DNA of 64,000 nucleotides from Lachnospiraceae bacterium NC2004 (GCA_000621905.1 JHXB01000006.1:115804-179803), one strand, 5' to 3'; numbered from the stretch's first letter, positions 19,388-29,823 are shown. Notes: generated by a model from the sequence alone, not told the origin. Translations and numbers: made by a program.

Positions 19388-20056
19388 TCACATACTACTC
19401 ATAATCTTACTAATCTTAGCCGCATGCTCAGTACTCATTGCAGCAAGAATCTCGGACCTCTTAGTAGGCTCCATAGCAAGAAGAATCTTCGCCACAAGCT
19501 TATAATCTCCTGCCATCATCTCAAGATCAGCCGCTGCCTTAGAAGTCTCCATAGCCGCATAAGTATCGGCAAGGTTCTGTATCGAAGAATCAACCTTAGG
19601 CGTAGATGCCTTCTTCTTTTTCGAAGTGCTTGACCCACTCTTAGAGTCCTTCTTGGTATCCTTCTTAGGCGCCTGGGTTGTAGCAGCCTCAGTAGTCTCT
19701 TCTTTCTTCTTCTTAGGCTCTTCCTCTGTAGCTTCTGCGCTCGCATCAGCGGACGGGAATATAGACTCCCTCTGCGCAGACTTAGGAAGAATCTTCTGAA
19801 CATAAGGAATATCACCGATAACCGGTCCCAAAACATTAGACCCGAATCCGCCCACATCAAGTTTGATAAGCGCAAGAAGAATCAAGATAAACAGTATTAC
19901 AAGGAAAATGATTAAGCCAACGCCACCCGGTTGACCCGCCTCCTCCTTGATACGACCTATCTCCTTCTTATTCTCCTTCTGCTGCTTCTTAAGATCCTTA
20001 ATCTGCTGTTTAGCTTCGGCTTTTCGTCGCTTCTCTTCATCTCTATCGTCAGCCAT
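19388..20056 (-). CDS. MotE/MgtE-N-like single-pass membrane protein
   Basis: The ATG at 20056 with GGAGG 5 nt upstream is preferred over the longer frame, giving 222 aa. A charged coiled-coil N-terminus (about 1-45) is followed by one membrane segment (about 48-66, VGLIIFLVILFILILLALI). A Lys/Glu/Thr-rich linker leads to a C-terminal helical domain (LADTYAAMETSKAAADLEMM and AKILLAMEPTKRSEILAAM) like the flagellar chaperone MotE. No flagellar genes are nearby, so the role is open. Confidence 0.7.
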   Translation of the reverse strand: MADDRDEEKRRKAEAKQQIKDLKKQQKENKKEIGRIKEEAGQPGGVGLIIFLVILFILILLALIKLDVGGFGSNVLGPVIGDIPYVQKILPKSAQRESIFPSADASAEATEEEPKKKKEETTEAATTQAPKKDTKKDSKSGSSTSKKKKASTPKVDSSIQNLADTYAAMETSKAAADLEMMAGDYKLVAKILLAMEPTKRSEILAAMSTEHAAKISKIMSSM

Positions 20057-20113
20057 AATAACCTCCAAAATAAAAGGCAGAATGCATACTCTGCATCCTG
20101 CCACAACTTTTAA

Positions 20114-20611
20114 TTATTCATCAGCAACATCATAGTTACCGCGAGTAAGTCCCGTAAGACCAGTTCTTACAATCTGCTTGATAACATAATCGTCAAGTAA
20201 TGTCAAAAATGCATTAATCTTATTGGTATTACCTGTAAGCTCAACCATAATACTGGCAACTCCAACGTCAACAATCTTAGCTCTGAATACATCAGCGATA
20301 GCAATGATATCCTGCTTCTGCTGCTTATCTGCTGCAAGCTTAACAAGCACAAGCTCTCTGCATACAGACTGATCATCAACAAGCTCATCAACAGAAACAA
20401 CGTCCTCGAGCTTTAAAAGCTGCGCTCTAATCTGGGTAATAATCTGGTCGTCTCCTCTTAAAGCAACTGTCATTCTTGAATACTTAGGGTCTCTGGTCTC
20501 TCCGACAGTAAGGCTGTCGATATTGTACCCTCTACGGCTGAATAAGCCTGCTACACGGCTAAGTACTCCCGCTGTGTTCTCAACTAATAAAGATAATACA
20601 CGTTGTCTCAT
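20114..20611 (-). CDS. ilvN: Acetolactate synthase, small regulatory subunit
   Basis: This 165-aa protein has an N-terminal ACT domain (RVLSLLVENTAGVLSRVAGL, then RGYNIDSLTVG) and the C-terminal IlvN/H domain. It activates IlvB and confers valine feedback inhibition in characterised homologues. It is split from ilvB by about 15 kb. It lies 28 nt after the LCP gene and is probably read with it. Confidence 0.95.
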   Translation of the reverse strand: MRQRVLSLLVENTAGVLSRVAGLFSRRGYNIDSLTVGETRDPKYSRMTVALRGDDQIITQIRAQLLKLEDVVSVDELVDDQSVCRELVLVKLAADKQQKQDIIAIADVFRAKIVDVGVASIMVELTGNTNKINAFLTLLDDYVIKQIVRTGLTGLTRGNYDVADE

Positions 20612-20639
20612 GGTTAATCCATTCCTCTCTGTTTATAAT

Positions 20640-21608
20640 TTATTCTTCTGACTTTGAAATATCTCCGCTCTCGATTGGATTATAAATATAATCGGAAGCC
20701 GCTTCTTTAACCTTGTCAGTATCTATCACAAATAATGTCTGACCCTTCTTGGCAGTAGCCTGATACATGCCCTCATCAGGAAGAGTCTTAGTCTTAAGTG
20801 GCGCAGTACTAAGCGCCAATACAGAAGCAAGATATCCTCTTGCATCATCCGGCTCAATGTCACTTGCCGTATCTTTTAAAAGCTCATTCACCAAATCCCT
20901 TAACGCGTCAACAGACTTCATGGTAAGATCTGAGTATACAGAAGAAATCACGCTGTTAAGTCTGTCAGCTCTACCGAAATCTCCCGCCGCATCCTGCTTG
21001 ATTCTGATATAAGCAAGAGCCTGGGTTCCGTTAAGAATAAACGGACCTGTCTGTACCTCGTTAGCCACGCTTGTATAATGAAGCTGCATATAACTAACCT
21101 CAAAATCGGTAAGTTCTACCTTAACTCCACCAATCTTATCAATCGCATTAACAAGATTCTTGAACTCATATACAACATAATCGTCAAGCTTAATACCGTA
21201 GTTGGCGGCTATCGTCTCATAAAGAAGCGAAATACCTCCCATAGAATAAGCCATTGAAAGCTTGTTCTTACCGTATCCCGGAACCTCCATATAGCTGTCC
21301 TCAATCAAGTTGGTAAGCTTAAGTTGCTGGTTCTTCTGATCCACTGTAGCAACAATAATAGCATCAGCTCTGCCATAACCGGTCTCGGTACCACGCTTGT
21401 CACTTCCGACAAGAAGAACATTTTTGACCTTCTCATCCTCTTTAAGAGAATACTTAGAGACCAGGTCTTTGTTCATATCAGCAAATGATACTCCCATGCT
21501 GGCATTGGATTGCTTGACCGCCTTATTGCGAACGACACCTCTATAGGCTCCAAAGCCAATAGCTGCGACAAATAAAAGCGCAATAAGGATCTTTAAAAAT
21601 TTCTTCAT
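20640..21608 (-). CDS. LytR-CpsA-Psr (LCP) family protein
   Basis: This 322-aa protein has an N-terminal membrane anchor (about 5-22, LKILIALLFVAAIGFGAYRG) and an extracellular LCP domain: LLVGSDKRGTETGYGRADAI, a YMEVPGYGKNKLSMAYSMGG segment and GTQALAYIRIKQ. LCP enzymes transfer lipid-linked glycopolymers onto peptidoglycan. The glycosyltransferase just upstream at 21.7 kb fits envelope polymer assembly. Confidence 0.9.
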   Translation of the reverse strand: MKKFLKILIALLFVAAIGFGAYRGVVRNKAVKQSNASMGVSFADMNKDLVSKYSLKEDEKVKNVLLVGSDKRGTETGYGRADAIIVATVDQKNQQLKLTNLIEDSYMEVPGYGKNKLSMAYSMGGISLLYETIAANYGIKLDDYVVYEFKNLVNAIDKIGGVKVELTDFEVSYMQLHYTSVANEVQTGPFILNGTQALAYIRIKQDAAGDFGRADRLNSVISSVYSDLTMKSVDALRDLVNELLKDTASDIEPDDARGYLASVLALSTAPLKTKTLPDEGMYQATAKKGQTLFVIDTDKVKEAASDYIYNPIESGDISKSEE

Positions 21609-21694
21609 AGCCTAACCACTCCCTATTAAAGAAAAACGAAATGTAGCCCTAACATCCCCGCTTGGCATACATATCTAAATCACAAACATAATAA

Positions 21695-21723
21695 AGTGTA
21701 ACATATCTTTATTAATAATTCAA
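21695..21723 (-). promoter_or_regulatory. Putative promoter for LCP-ilvN-MotE-like transcript
   Basis: TTGAAT (21718-21723), a 17-bp spacer and TACACT (21695-21700) with an extended TG on the minus strand, about 90 nt before the LCP gene. Confidence 0.45.
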
Positions 21724-21735
21724 GAACAGCTTAAA

Positions 21736-22698
21736 TCACGCCTTTGTTTCGTAATATTTCTTAAAAAATGACGGATTCATGGTAAGCTTCATAACCATCC
21801 ATTTAGGCAGTTTATCATATCTTCTGCCAAGATAATATCCTATATACTTAAAACCGCTCTGAACAACCAACTTAGGAACAAGATGAATTCTGCCTGATTT
21901 AAACAACTGCTTAATCACGGTCTTAACCATCTTCTTGCCTTCGCCCTCTGACTTGATGTCCTTAAGATATCCACCCATCATAGCCTGGGAAACGGCAACA
22001 TCAAAATTCCTATGAAGCTGCGTCATAAACGAGTATTTGTGCCAGTGAATGACCTTGGCATCAGCTGCGTAATACACGCCATACCCTGCCTTGATAAGAG
22101 ACATCGCCATCTGCATATCCTCGTTGAATATCGCCTCTCTTATGAATCCACCAACCTCTTCATACGCAGACTTTCTGTACATGGCGCATACATTTGAACA
22201 AAAGAAAGTCTTGATTCCAAGTTCATCGATATCTTCCTTGGTCTTAAGTCTGCTTTCATTAGGGTAATTAAAACATCTTATGCTGTATTCAAGATAATCT
22301 GCTTTCTTATCTCCTAATTGTCTTGCAAATGAAGCCGCCACGTTATCATTTGCAAAAGGACTTAAAAGCTCAGCCACGAGATGCGGATTCTTAGGAATTG
22401 CATCGTCTGTCATAAAGAGAACAAAGTCTGCATCCGACATCTTGGCTCCCATATTTCTTGTACCGCCATGGTCAAATTCCGCCTTCGTAATATGCGTGAC
22501 AACAACATCATCATACTTGTCGGTAGCACTTACATTGTAATACTCTTCTTCCGTATTGATGACATATATATGTCTTACAGCGACAGTCTGGCGATGAAGA
22601 TGATCTATAAGTTTTGTAAACTTAATGCCCGGCTTGTATGTCGGGATAACAACATCAACGCTTCCAAGCGCCGATATTTCATCAAGCGTAAGCTCCAT
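21736..22698 (-). CDS. Family-2 glycosyltransferase, rhamnosyltransferase-like
   Basis: This 320-aa GT-A fold protein starts SVDVVIPTYKPGIKF. It has the acidic metal/sugar-nucleotide site DADFVLFMTDDAIP and a FCSNVCAMYRKSAYEEVGGF acceptor region with an NEDMQMAMSLI motif. It resembles rhamnosyltransferases of cell-wall polysaccharide loci. It follows aspS by 15 nt. Confidence 0.82.
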   Translation of the reverse strand: MELTLDEISALGSVDVVIPTYKPGIKFTKLIDHLHRQTVAVRHIYVINTEEEYYNVSATDKYDDVVVTHITKAEFDHGGTRNMGAKMSDADFVLFMTDDAIPKNPHLVAELLSPFANDNVAASFARQLGDKKADYLEYSIRCFNYPNESRLKTKEDIDELGIKTFFCSNVCAMYRKSAYEEVGGFIREAIFNEDMQMAMSLIKAGYGVYYAADAKVIHWHKYSFMTQLHRNFDVAVSQAMMGGYLKDIKSEGEGKKMVKTVIKQLFKSGRIHLVPKLVVQSGFKYIGYYLGRRYDKLPKWMVMKLTMNPSFFKKYYETKA

Positions 22699-22713
22699 AT
22701 AAGCCTCCTATTG

Positions 22714-24525
22714 TCACTCTTCCTCAGCCGCCTTAGTCTCAATCTGAGTCGGCTTGATTGAAAGCTCCTCAAGCTGTTTATCGTCAACAAGATTAGGTGC
22801 CTCACTCATAAGGTCTGACGCATCCTTAACCTTAGGGAATGCTATAACCTCTCTGATACTCTCAGACTTGGTCATAAGCATAATCAATCTGTCAAATCCA
22901 TACGCAAGTCCTGCGTGTGGTGGAACACCGTACTTAAATGCGTTAAGCAGGAATCCAAATCTGTCGTAAGCCTCATCCATAGTAAAGCCAAGAGCCTTAA
23001 ACATCTTCTCCTGAACATCGTTCATTGAGATACGGACAGAACCTCCGCCAATCTCATTACCGTTAAGCACGATATCGTAAGCCTTAGCTCTTGCAGCCCA
23101 AGGCTCGTCTGTATCGAGAAGCTCAAGATCCTCATCCATAGGCATTGTAAACGGATGGTGCATAGCAAGGTATCTTCCCTGCTCCTCTGAATACTCAAAC
23201 ATAGGGAACTCGGTTACCCAAAGGAAGTTGAACTTATCTTCATCAATAAGCTCTAATCTCTTAGCAAGCTCACATCTTAAAGCTCCCAAAGAATCCCATA
23301 CAACTTTATTCTTATCAGCAACAAAGAGAAGTAAATCTCCCTTCTCGCCGCTCATTGCGTTTACTAACGCGCTCATCTCATCATCTGACATGAATTTGGC
23401 AAATGATGACTTATATGTTCCATCTTCATTTATGCAAATGTAGGCAACACCCTTAGCGCCATAGTCCTTAGAGAAATCAACAAGTGAGTCAATCTTCTTA
23501 CGAGGCATTGTAGCCTGTCCCTTAACGGTAATACCTCTTACAGAACCGCCGTCCTTGACTGCATTTGCAAAGACACCAAAACCGCAATCCTTAACAACAT
23601 CAGAAACATCAACGAGTTCCATACCAAAACGAGTGTCAGGCTTGTCTGAACCGTAGCGGTTCATAGCATCAATCCAAGTCATACGCTCGATAGGAAGCTG
23701 AACATCAATATCCAATATCTCTTTAAACACCTTAGCAAGAAGACGCTCATTAACATCAATTACATCTTCTACATCGACAAATGAAAGCTCCATGTCGATC
23801 TGTGTAAACTCAGGCTGTCTGTCCGCACGAAGATCCTCATCTCTGAAGCACTTTGCAATCTGGAAATATCTGTCATAACCTGAGCACATTAAAAGCTGCT
23901 TAAATATCTGTGGAGACTGTGGGAGCGCATAGAAATTGCCCGGATGCACACGGCTAGGCACAAGGTAATCTCTTGCTCCCTCAGGTGTTGATTTACAAAG
24001 AATAGGGGTCTCAATCTCTAAGAATCCCTCATCAGCCAAGAACTGTCTGACTAAAGTTGCAACCTTACTTCTCATAATCAGGTTGCTCTGGATATCAGGG
24101 CGTCTAAGATCAAGATATCTGTACTTAAGTCTAAGATCCTCTTTGGTCTTGGAGTCCGCCTCAATCGGAAATGGAGGTGTGTCAGATTCAGAAAGAATTC
24201 TTAAGTCTGAGGCAATAATCTCGATATCTCCGGTCTTAAGGTTCTTGTTAACTCCGCCTTCTCTTAAAGCAACAGTACCGACAACTGCGATTACGAACTC
24301 ATTTCTGATACGATACGCCTTGTCAAATACCTCTTTGCTAACTTTCTCTTCGTTGAAGGCAATCTGCAAGATACCGCTTCTATCTCTCAAATCTACAAAT
24401 ATAAGGCCACCTGTGTTACGGGACTTCTGAACCCATCCCATAACAGTTACCTCACTGCCTACATTCTCCTTACTGATTTCTGTACATCTAAAGCTTCTTG
24501 TTAAGCCTTTCATGGACTCTGCCAT
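22714..24525 (-). CDS. aspS: Aspartyl-tRNA synthetase
   Basis: This 603-aa class-II synthetase is the bacterial type with the GAD insertion domain. It has an N-terminal OB anticodon domain (VTVMGWVQKSRNTGGLIFVD). Motif 2 lies in FRDEDLRADRQPEFTQIDME, and motif 3 in GLAYGFDRLIMLM. It charges tRNA-Asp with aspartate. Confidence 0.97.
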   Translation of the reverse strand: MAESMKGLTRSFRCTEISKENVGSEVTVMGWVQKSRNTGGLIFVDLRDRSGILQIAFNEEKVSKEVFDKAYRIRNEFVIAVVGTVALREGGVNKNLKTGDIEIIASDLRILSESDTPPFPIEADSKTKEDLRLKYRYLDLRRPDIQSNLIMRSKVATLVRQFLADEGFLEIETPILCKSTPEGARDYLVPSRVHPGNFYALPQSPQIFKQLLMCSGYDRYFQIAKCFRDEDLRADRQPEFTQIDMELSFVDVEDVIDVNERLLAKVFKEILDIDVQLPIERMTWIDAMNRYGSDKPDTRFGMELVDVSDVVKDCGFGVFANAVKDGGSVRGITVKGQATMPRKKIDSLVDFSKDYGAKGVAYICINEDGTYKSSFAKFMSDDEMSALVNAMSGEKGDLLLFVADKNKVVWDSLGALRCELAKRLELIDEDKFNFLWVTEFPMFEYSEEQGRYLAMHHPFTMPMDEDLELLDTDEPWAARAKAYDIVLNGNEIGGGSVRISMNDVQEKMFKALGFTMDEAYDRFGFLLNAFKYGVPPHAGLAYGFDRLIMLMTKSESIREVIAFPKVKDASDLMSEAPNLVDDKQLEELSIKPTQIETKAAEEE

Positions 24526-24555
24526 AATAGTTAATCCTCCTGATTGTTATATATA

Positions 24556-25416
24556 TTAATCGTCTTCCAACGATTGAAATGCATGCTGAACATGGTTAAA
24601 TTCAACCCTAAACTCCTTGTTGGTAAATCTTGAAAGATTACCGAGAGCAAGGATAAGCTCATTAGACTGAATTACCCTCTGAAACGCGAGAAATACTCGC
24701 ATATCAAAATGTCTTACCTCATCGATCATAAGCTCAACGGCTGAATCAATGTCAAATGCTTCTCTGTATGAACGATCCGATATGAGCGCCGAAAACACAT
24801 CGCTGACCCTTAATATCCTTGCCATAAGAGGTATGTCCTCGCCTGACAGATTGGACGGATATCCTGTTCCGTCGTAATTCTCATGGTGATAAAGCACCGC
24901 TTCGCAGACATCTTTATCAAATCCCATCTCCGTCAATGCGGCGTAACCCAAGGTTGGATGAGTCCTCACATATCGCATCTGATCAATACGCATTGAGTGT
25001 TTCTGCTCATAATCTACATAAGAGTTGATTTTGAGCTTACCAATGTCATGAACCATACCGCCTAATGCTACCTTATCACAGGTATCATTGTCAAGATTAA
25101 GTTCTCTCGCAACCAAAACAGCTACATTGCTGACTACCATTCCATGCGTCAACTCAATAAGGAAATCCTTGCCTAAGAAATTACTCAAGTTAAGGTCATC
25201 ACCTACCGTATCGTACCAGTAATCAATCTCTTCCTTATCTTCGATATGACCGCTAAGCACCGCCTTATCTATATCATCCCTTGATAAAGGCTTGTGTACT
25301 CCGCCATCGTCCGGCGGAGCAATCATCGTACCAAGCGAATTCATATGTGATGCAAATGTCTCATCCTGATATTCAGTTCTCTCAAGCTTTCTGATTGCAT
25401 TTCTCTGATTAGGCAT
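24556..25416 (-). CDS. HD-GYP domain protein, putative c-di-GMP phosphodiesterase
   Basis: This 286-aa soluble protein carries the full HD-GYP signature: MVHDIGKLKINSYV, RTHPTLGYAAL, YHHENYDGTGYP and RILRVSDVFSALISDRSYR. These proteins hydrolyse cyclic di-GMP. No sensor domain is attached; the first 60 residues are polar. The gene starts directly at the hemZ stop (TAGATG), so they are translationally coupled. It could oppose the GGDEF protein at 12.3-14.6 kb. Confidence 0.87.
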   Translation of the reverse strand: MPNQRNAIRKLERTEYQDETFASHMNSLGTMIAPPDDGGVHKPLSRDDIDKAVLSGHIEDKEEIDYWYDTVGDDLNLSNFLGKDFLIELTHGMVVSNVAVLVARELNLDNDTCDKVALGGMVHDIGKLKINSYVDYEQKHSMRIDQMRYVRTHPTLGYAALTEMGFDKDVCEAVLYHHENYDGTGYPSNLSGEDIPLMARILRVSDVFSALISDRSYREAFDIDSAVELMIDEVRHFDMRVFLAFQRVIQSNELILALGNLSRFTNKEFRVEFNHVQHAFQSLEDD

Positions 25417-26853
25417 CTAATCACCTTCCAATAGCTTGCGCTTCCTCTCAATCATCTCATCTATTCTGGAAATGTATTGGTCTAGCGCTTTAACATTGTC
25501 AATACGCTCTATTCTTCCGCCTTCTTTATATACTCTCTTACTAACCGTACCGGCACCCAAAGCGAGAACCGTCTGCTTCTCCTCCATCATAAGAATGTTA
25601 TACAATCCCTCTGTACCCACTCTTGCGAAACCGACATTCTCAAAGTTACCGGGGATATTCTTCTGCCTGTAAAGATAATATGGCACAAGGTTCATATCAG
25701 CCGCTGTCTGATAAGCCGCGTCAAGCATCTCTTCTGTCGCGCCCATATCATGGCTCTTGTACTGTTCCATCTCAATGTTAAGGTTGGCCGCCCTCTTAAT
25801 TGCAAGGGAGTGAATTGTAAGATTATCAGGCTTAAGCTTGCTGATCCTCTTAAGCGTATCCTCAACATCATCTATCGTCTCATCCGGCAATCCCATAATG
25901 AGATCGGTGTTAATATCGTCAAAACCAACCTCTCTTGCGAGATTGTACGCATTTACAAAATCTTCGACCGTATGCTGTCTTCCAATAAGCTTTAAAGTCT
26001 TATCCTGCATGGTCTGAGGGTTGATGCTAATCCTCGTCACCCCTCTGTCATAAATCGCCTTAAGCTTGTCAATAGTTATACTGTCAGGTCTTCCAGCCTC
26101 AACAGTAAATTCTAAAGTGCCATCCACATCAAATGACGACTTAACCTTATCAATAAGCCTCGCAATCTGAACATCACTTATCGCTGTCGGCGTTCCACCA
26201 CCGATATAGATACTCGTGAGTTTCTTGTCCTTCATGAGCGAAGCAACATAATCTATCTCTTTAAATAGCGCGTTAAGATACGGCTCCACAAGACTGTTAA
26301 ATCTCTTGATGGGATATGAAGCAAAACTACAGTAAAGACAAGTAGTAGGGCAAAATGGAATTCCGATATAAAGACTATAGGCATCCTTATAATCGATATC
26401 ACCAAGCACCCGTCTCTCTACATCAGCAACATCTACGCTTAACTTTGCCTTCTTGTGACTCACTCTGTAATCATTGACAAATGTATCTATACACTCATCA
26501 TAACTAAGACCTGAATCCACAAGGTCATTAACAATATGTACCGGCCTTATCCCGGTAAGCGCTCCCCACGGGAGCTTGCGGTTGTGATACAGAGAGAAAA
26601 TGTCATAAAGCTGTCTCTTGACCTCATCCCTCAGTCCCTTATTCTCGTGACTGCCATAGAACTCTTTAGCGATAATCTCATTGCCTTTATCGTCATTTAA
26701 GCTTATATGATGTGGCCCATCAGCAGACACTGTAAGCTTAACCTTAAGTCTATGTTCTCCCTCTAATACAACCTTCTCATTATCAAAGAACGCTTGAATA
26801 AGCGTCCTTATATCATAGTCGTAATCATTAACATTCTGTTCTAATAAAATCAT
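25417..26853 (-). CDS. hemZ: Coproporphyrinogen dehydrogenase HemZ-like radical SAM protein
   Basis: This 478-aa protein has the radical SAM cluster motif CPTTCLYCSF (about 168-177) followed by IGGGTPTA. The HemZ-type N-terminal extension makes it longer than HemN. Homologues convert coproporphyrinogen III to protoporphyrinogen IX without oxygen. No other haem gene is near, and many Clostridia keep this gene without a full haem pathway, so substrate is uncertain. It is 5 nt after the metallo-hydrolase. Confidence 0.88.
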   Translation of the reverse strand: MILLEQNVNDYDYDIRTLIQAFFDNEKVVLEGEHRLKVKLTVSADGPHHISLNDDKGNEIIAKEFYGSHENKGLRDEVKRQLYDIFSLYHNRKLPWGALTGIRPVHIVNDLVDSGLSYDECIDTFVNDYRVSHKKAKLSVDVADVERRVLGDIDYKDAYSLYIGIPFCPTTCLYCSFASYPIKRFNSLVEPYLNALFKEIDYVASLMKDKKLTSIYIGGGTPTAISDVQIARLIDKVKSSFDVDGTLEFTVEAGRPDSITIDKLKAIYDRGVTRISINPQTMQDKTLKLIGRQHTVEDFVNAYNLAREVGFDDINTDLIMGLPDETIDDVEDTLKRISKLKPDNLTIHSLAIKRAANLNIEMEQYKSHDMGATEEMLDAAYQTAADMNLVPYYLYRQKNIPGNFENVGFARVGTEGLYNILMMEEKQTVLALGAGTVSKRVYKEGGRIERIDNVKALDQYISRIDEMIERKRKLLEGD

Positions 26854-26858
26854 ATATC

Positions 26859-27494
26859 CTACATGAAAGGATTCTCAGCCCTCTCAATCTCCATAGTAGT
26901 AGCAGGACCGTGTCCCGGGTACACTCTAATATAGTCAGGAATAGGATCTAACCTCTGCCTAATCGATGTTAGAAGTTCCTTAGAATCTCCGCCCGGAAAA
27001 TCTGTCCTTCCGACACTACCCGCAAATAACGTATCTCCCGAAATCAAAAACTCATCCTCAATCGCATAAAAGCACACAGAACCCTTAGTGTGTCCCGGCG
27101 TGAATATGCATTTGAAATGAGCGCCTATCATCTCAAACCTCTCCTGGTCTTCAAAATAATGATCGGCATTAACTGTACAAGGACGTCCGAACATGCCGCT
27201 CAAGTTGACATCAATATCACTTAAGCACATCCTCTCTTCATACCCTGCATACACCTCAATATTGGGATAAAATCCCTTCAAGGTATCTATAGCTCCGATA
27301 TGATCAAAGTGTCCATGAGTAAGCAATATAGCCTCAGGTGTCATTCCATTGGCATCTATCACGCCTCTTATGAGATTACCCTCAGCACCAGGATCAAATA
27401 TAATACATTTCTTGGTGTCCTTATTACAGAAAATGTAGCAGTTGACTGCCATATCTCCAACCTGCTCTGTCTGAAGCATCATGTGCGATCTCAT
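26859..27494 (-). CDS. Metallo-beta-lactamase-fold hydrolase, glyoxalase II-like
   Basis: This 211-aa protein has the di-metal motif LTHGHFDHIGA, then FTPGHTKGSVCFY, an SGDTLFAGSVGRTDF site and a final YPGHGPATT. This is the short stand-alone glyoxalase II-like group, often placed between relA and hemZ in Clostridia. It hydrolyses thioester-like substrates in characterised relatives; the actual substrate is unknown. Confidence 0.88.
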   Translation of the reverse strand: MRSHMMLQTEQVGDMAVNCYIFCNKDTKKCIIFDPGAEGNLIRGVIDANGMTPEAILLTHGHFDHIGAIDTLKGFYPNIEVYAGYEERMCLSDIDVNLSGMFGRPCTVNADHYFEDQERFEMIGAHFKCIFTPGHTKGSVCFYAIEDEFLISGDTLFAGSVGRTDFPGGDSKELLTSIRQRLDPIPDYIRVYPGHGPATTMEIERAENPFM

Positions 27495-27510
27495 ATAATA
27501 CCTCCTTAAA

Positions 27511-29823
27511 TCAGCCTGATGTCCTCTCTATATCTATAACACCCTCAATACCTCTAAGCTTATTGGATATCCTGTTAAGCTCCTCAGTTCCGCTCGTCTC
27601 AAAGGCAATAACATATGTCGCCTTGCCTTGCTTGCCCGCTCTCGCGTTAAGAGCGACAAGATTGACATTCTCCTCAGAGAAGAGTTTGGTGATCTCCATA
27701 AGCATATTCTTCTGATTGTACGCAAATATCTTAATCTCCGTCTCGAACTTCTCTCCGCTCTGATCCTGCTCTCTCTTATCCCACTCAGCGTCGATAAGTC
27801 TGCCTCTATCCTCTTCATCCATAGATTGAAGATTGACACAGTCTGTTCTGTGAACAGAGATGCCTCGGCCTCTCGTGATGTATCCGACAATCTCGTCGCC
27901 CGGAACAGGGCTACAGCATTTGCTGAAACGGACACTCACATCGTGTAGTCCGTGAACTACGATACCGTTCTTAGAGGCATTCTTCTTAAAATGATGTCTA
28001 AGTTCAGCATTGCTCTCGATATCTTCGATAATCTCTTCGTTGCTTAATAACGTCGGATGGTCCTTCTCGTACTCATCAACCATCTTGGTGACAACCTGGC
28101 CTTCCTTAAGACCACCGTGGCCTATGGCAGCAAGAACCGAATCCCAATCTCTAAAACCGTACTTAAGCTGTACCTTCTCCTTGTACTTGGCAGCGGAATA
28201 TTTAGAGAAATCAATATTCTTGCTCTTGCAGTAATCGTTAAGAAGCTCCTTACCGTGAATGATATTCTCTTCTTTATATTCGTGCTTAAACCATTGATTA
28301 ATCTTATTCTTAGCCTGAGTGCTGGCGCATATCTTAAGCCAATCCCTGCTTGGTCCTGTCGAGTTGGCAGAGGTGATAATCTCTACTCTGTCACCGTTCT
28401 GTAACTTATGATCAATAGTTGCCTGCTGGCCGTTCACCCTAGCGCCGACCATCTGATTACCGACGGCAGAATGAATAGCATAAGCGAAATCTATAGGCGT
28501 CGAACCGTTAGGAAGACTCTTAACATCACCGGAAGGCGTGAAACAATACACCTGCTCTGCGAAAAGATTGAGATCAGACTTGACGATATCCATGAATTCT
28601 TCATTGTCTTCCGAATCTTTCTGCCACTCAAGAATCTGTCTGAGCCATGAAAGCTTAGCCTCCTCCTGATCCTTGTCACTTCCGGATAAGTTCTCCTTGT
28701 ACTTCCAATGGGCTGCGATACCGTATTCAGCAACCCTGTGCATCTCATATGTTCTAATCTGAATCTCAAACGGAGTTCCATTATGTCCTATAAGCGTAGT
28801 ATGCAGCGACTGATACATATTAGGCTTAGGCATTGCAATATAATCCTTAAATCTACCCGGAATCGGAGTATACATCTCATGAATGATACCGAGCGCAGCA
28901 TAGCAATCCTTAACTGTATCTACCTTGATTCTGACTGCGAAAAGATCGTATATCTGATCAAGAGTCTTGTTCTGGTTCTTCATCTTCTTGTAAATGCTGA
29001 GGTAATGCTTAACTCTTCCGTCTACCTCAGCATCTATACCGGAACTCTTCATATGCTCGCCGACTTCTTCTACTATAGAGTTAATAAAATCCTGTCTGTC
29101 AGCCTTTCTAAGAGCAATACCCTGCTCTAAGAAATCATAGACATCAGGCTCTAAATACTTAAGTGCAAGATCATCGAGCTCAATCTTAACCCTGGAAATA
29201 CCGAGCCTGTGAGCGATTGGAGAATAGATATCAAGAGTCTCTCTTGACTTCTCTATCTGCTTATGTGGCTTCATGTACTGAAGTGTTCTTAAGTTGTGGA
29301 GTCTGTCCGCAAGCTTAATAAGGATAACCCTTATATCCTTAGCCATAGCAAGGAACATCTTACGAAGGTTCTCCGCCTGAACTTCAACCTTGTCTGTGGA
29401 AATATCTAACTGAGTAAGCTTAGTAACACCGTCAACCAAAAGAGCAATCTCTTCGTTGAACTCCTCTGCAAGTTCTTCCCTTGTCATAACCGTATCTTCT
29501 ACGACATCATGAAGGATACCTGCAACAATTGACTCCTTATCAAGCTCTAACTCGGCAAGTATAATTGCTACACATACAGGATGTGAGATATAAGGCTCAC
29601 CCGACTTACGAAGCTGACCCTCGTGCGCCTTCTTGGCAATATGATATGCCTTCTCTATCATACTTATATCTGTGTTAGGATGGTATCTTAGGACGCATTT
29701 GACAAGTCTTTCGTATAAAATGTCAGGATCCGTGAAGTCCTCAGGCGTTGATATATCCATCTCAATATGTCTCGAGTCACGTTCAAATTCCTTGTTGGCA
29801 TTAATTATACCCGGTTCTGCCAT
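27511..29823 (-). CDS. relA: Bifunctional (p)ppGpp synthetase/hydrolase
   Basis: This 770-aa Rel protein has an N-terminal HD hydrolase domain (HPVCVAIILAELELD, ILHDVVEDT), a synthetase domain (DYIAMPKPNMYQSLHTT), a TGS domain (VYCFTPSGDVKSLPNGSTPI), and C-terminal zinc-finger and ACT domains (about 600-770). It controls the stringent response. Both catalytic halves look intact, as in single-Rel Firmicutes. Confidence 0.96.
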   Translation of the reverse strand: MAEPGIINANKEFERDSRHIEMDISTPEDFTDPDILYERLVKCVLRYHPNTDISMIEKAYHIAKKAHEGQLRKSGEPYISHPVCVAIILAELELDKESIVAGILHDVVEDTVMTREELAEEFNEEIALLVDGVTKLTQLDISTDKVEVQAENLRKMFLAMAKDIRVILIKLADRLHNLRTLQYMKPHKQIEKSRETLDIYSPIAHRLGISRVKIELDDLALKYLEPDVYDFLEQGIALRKADRQDFINSIVEEVGEHMKSSGIDAEVDGRVKHYLSIYKKMKNQNKTLDQIYDLFAVRIKVDTVKDCYAALGIIHEMYTPIPGRFKDYIAMPKPNMYQSLHTTLIGHNGTPFEIQIRTYEMHRVAEYGIAAHWKYKENLSGSDKDQEEAKLSWLRQILEWQKDSEDNEEFMDIVKSDLNLFAEQVYCFTPSGDVKSLPNGSTPIDFAYAIHSAVGNQMVGARVNGQQATIDHKLQNGDRVEIITSANSTGPSRDWLKICASTQAKNKINQWFKHEYKEENIIHGKELLNDYCKSKNIDFSKYSAAKYKEKVQLKYGFRDWDSVLAAIGHGGLKEGQVVTKMVDEYEKDHPTLLSNEEIIEDIESNAELRHHFKKNASKNGIVVHGLHDVSVRFSKCCSPVPGDEIVGYITRGRGISVHRTDCVNLQSMDEEDRGRLIDAEWDKREQDQSGEKFETEIKIFAYNQKNMLMEITKLFSEENVNLVALNARAGKQGKATYVIAFETSGTEELNRISNKLRGIEGVIDIERTSG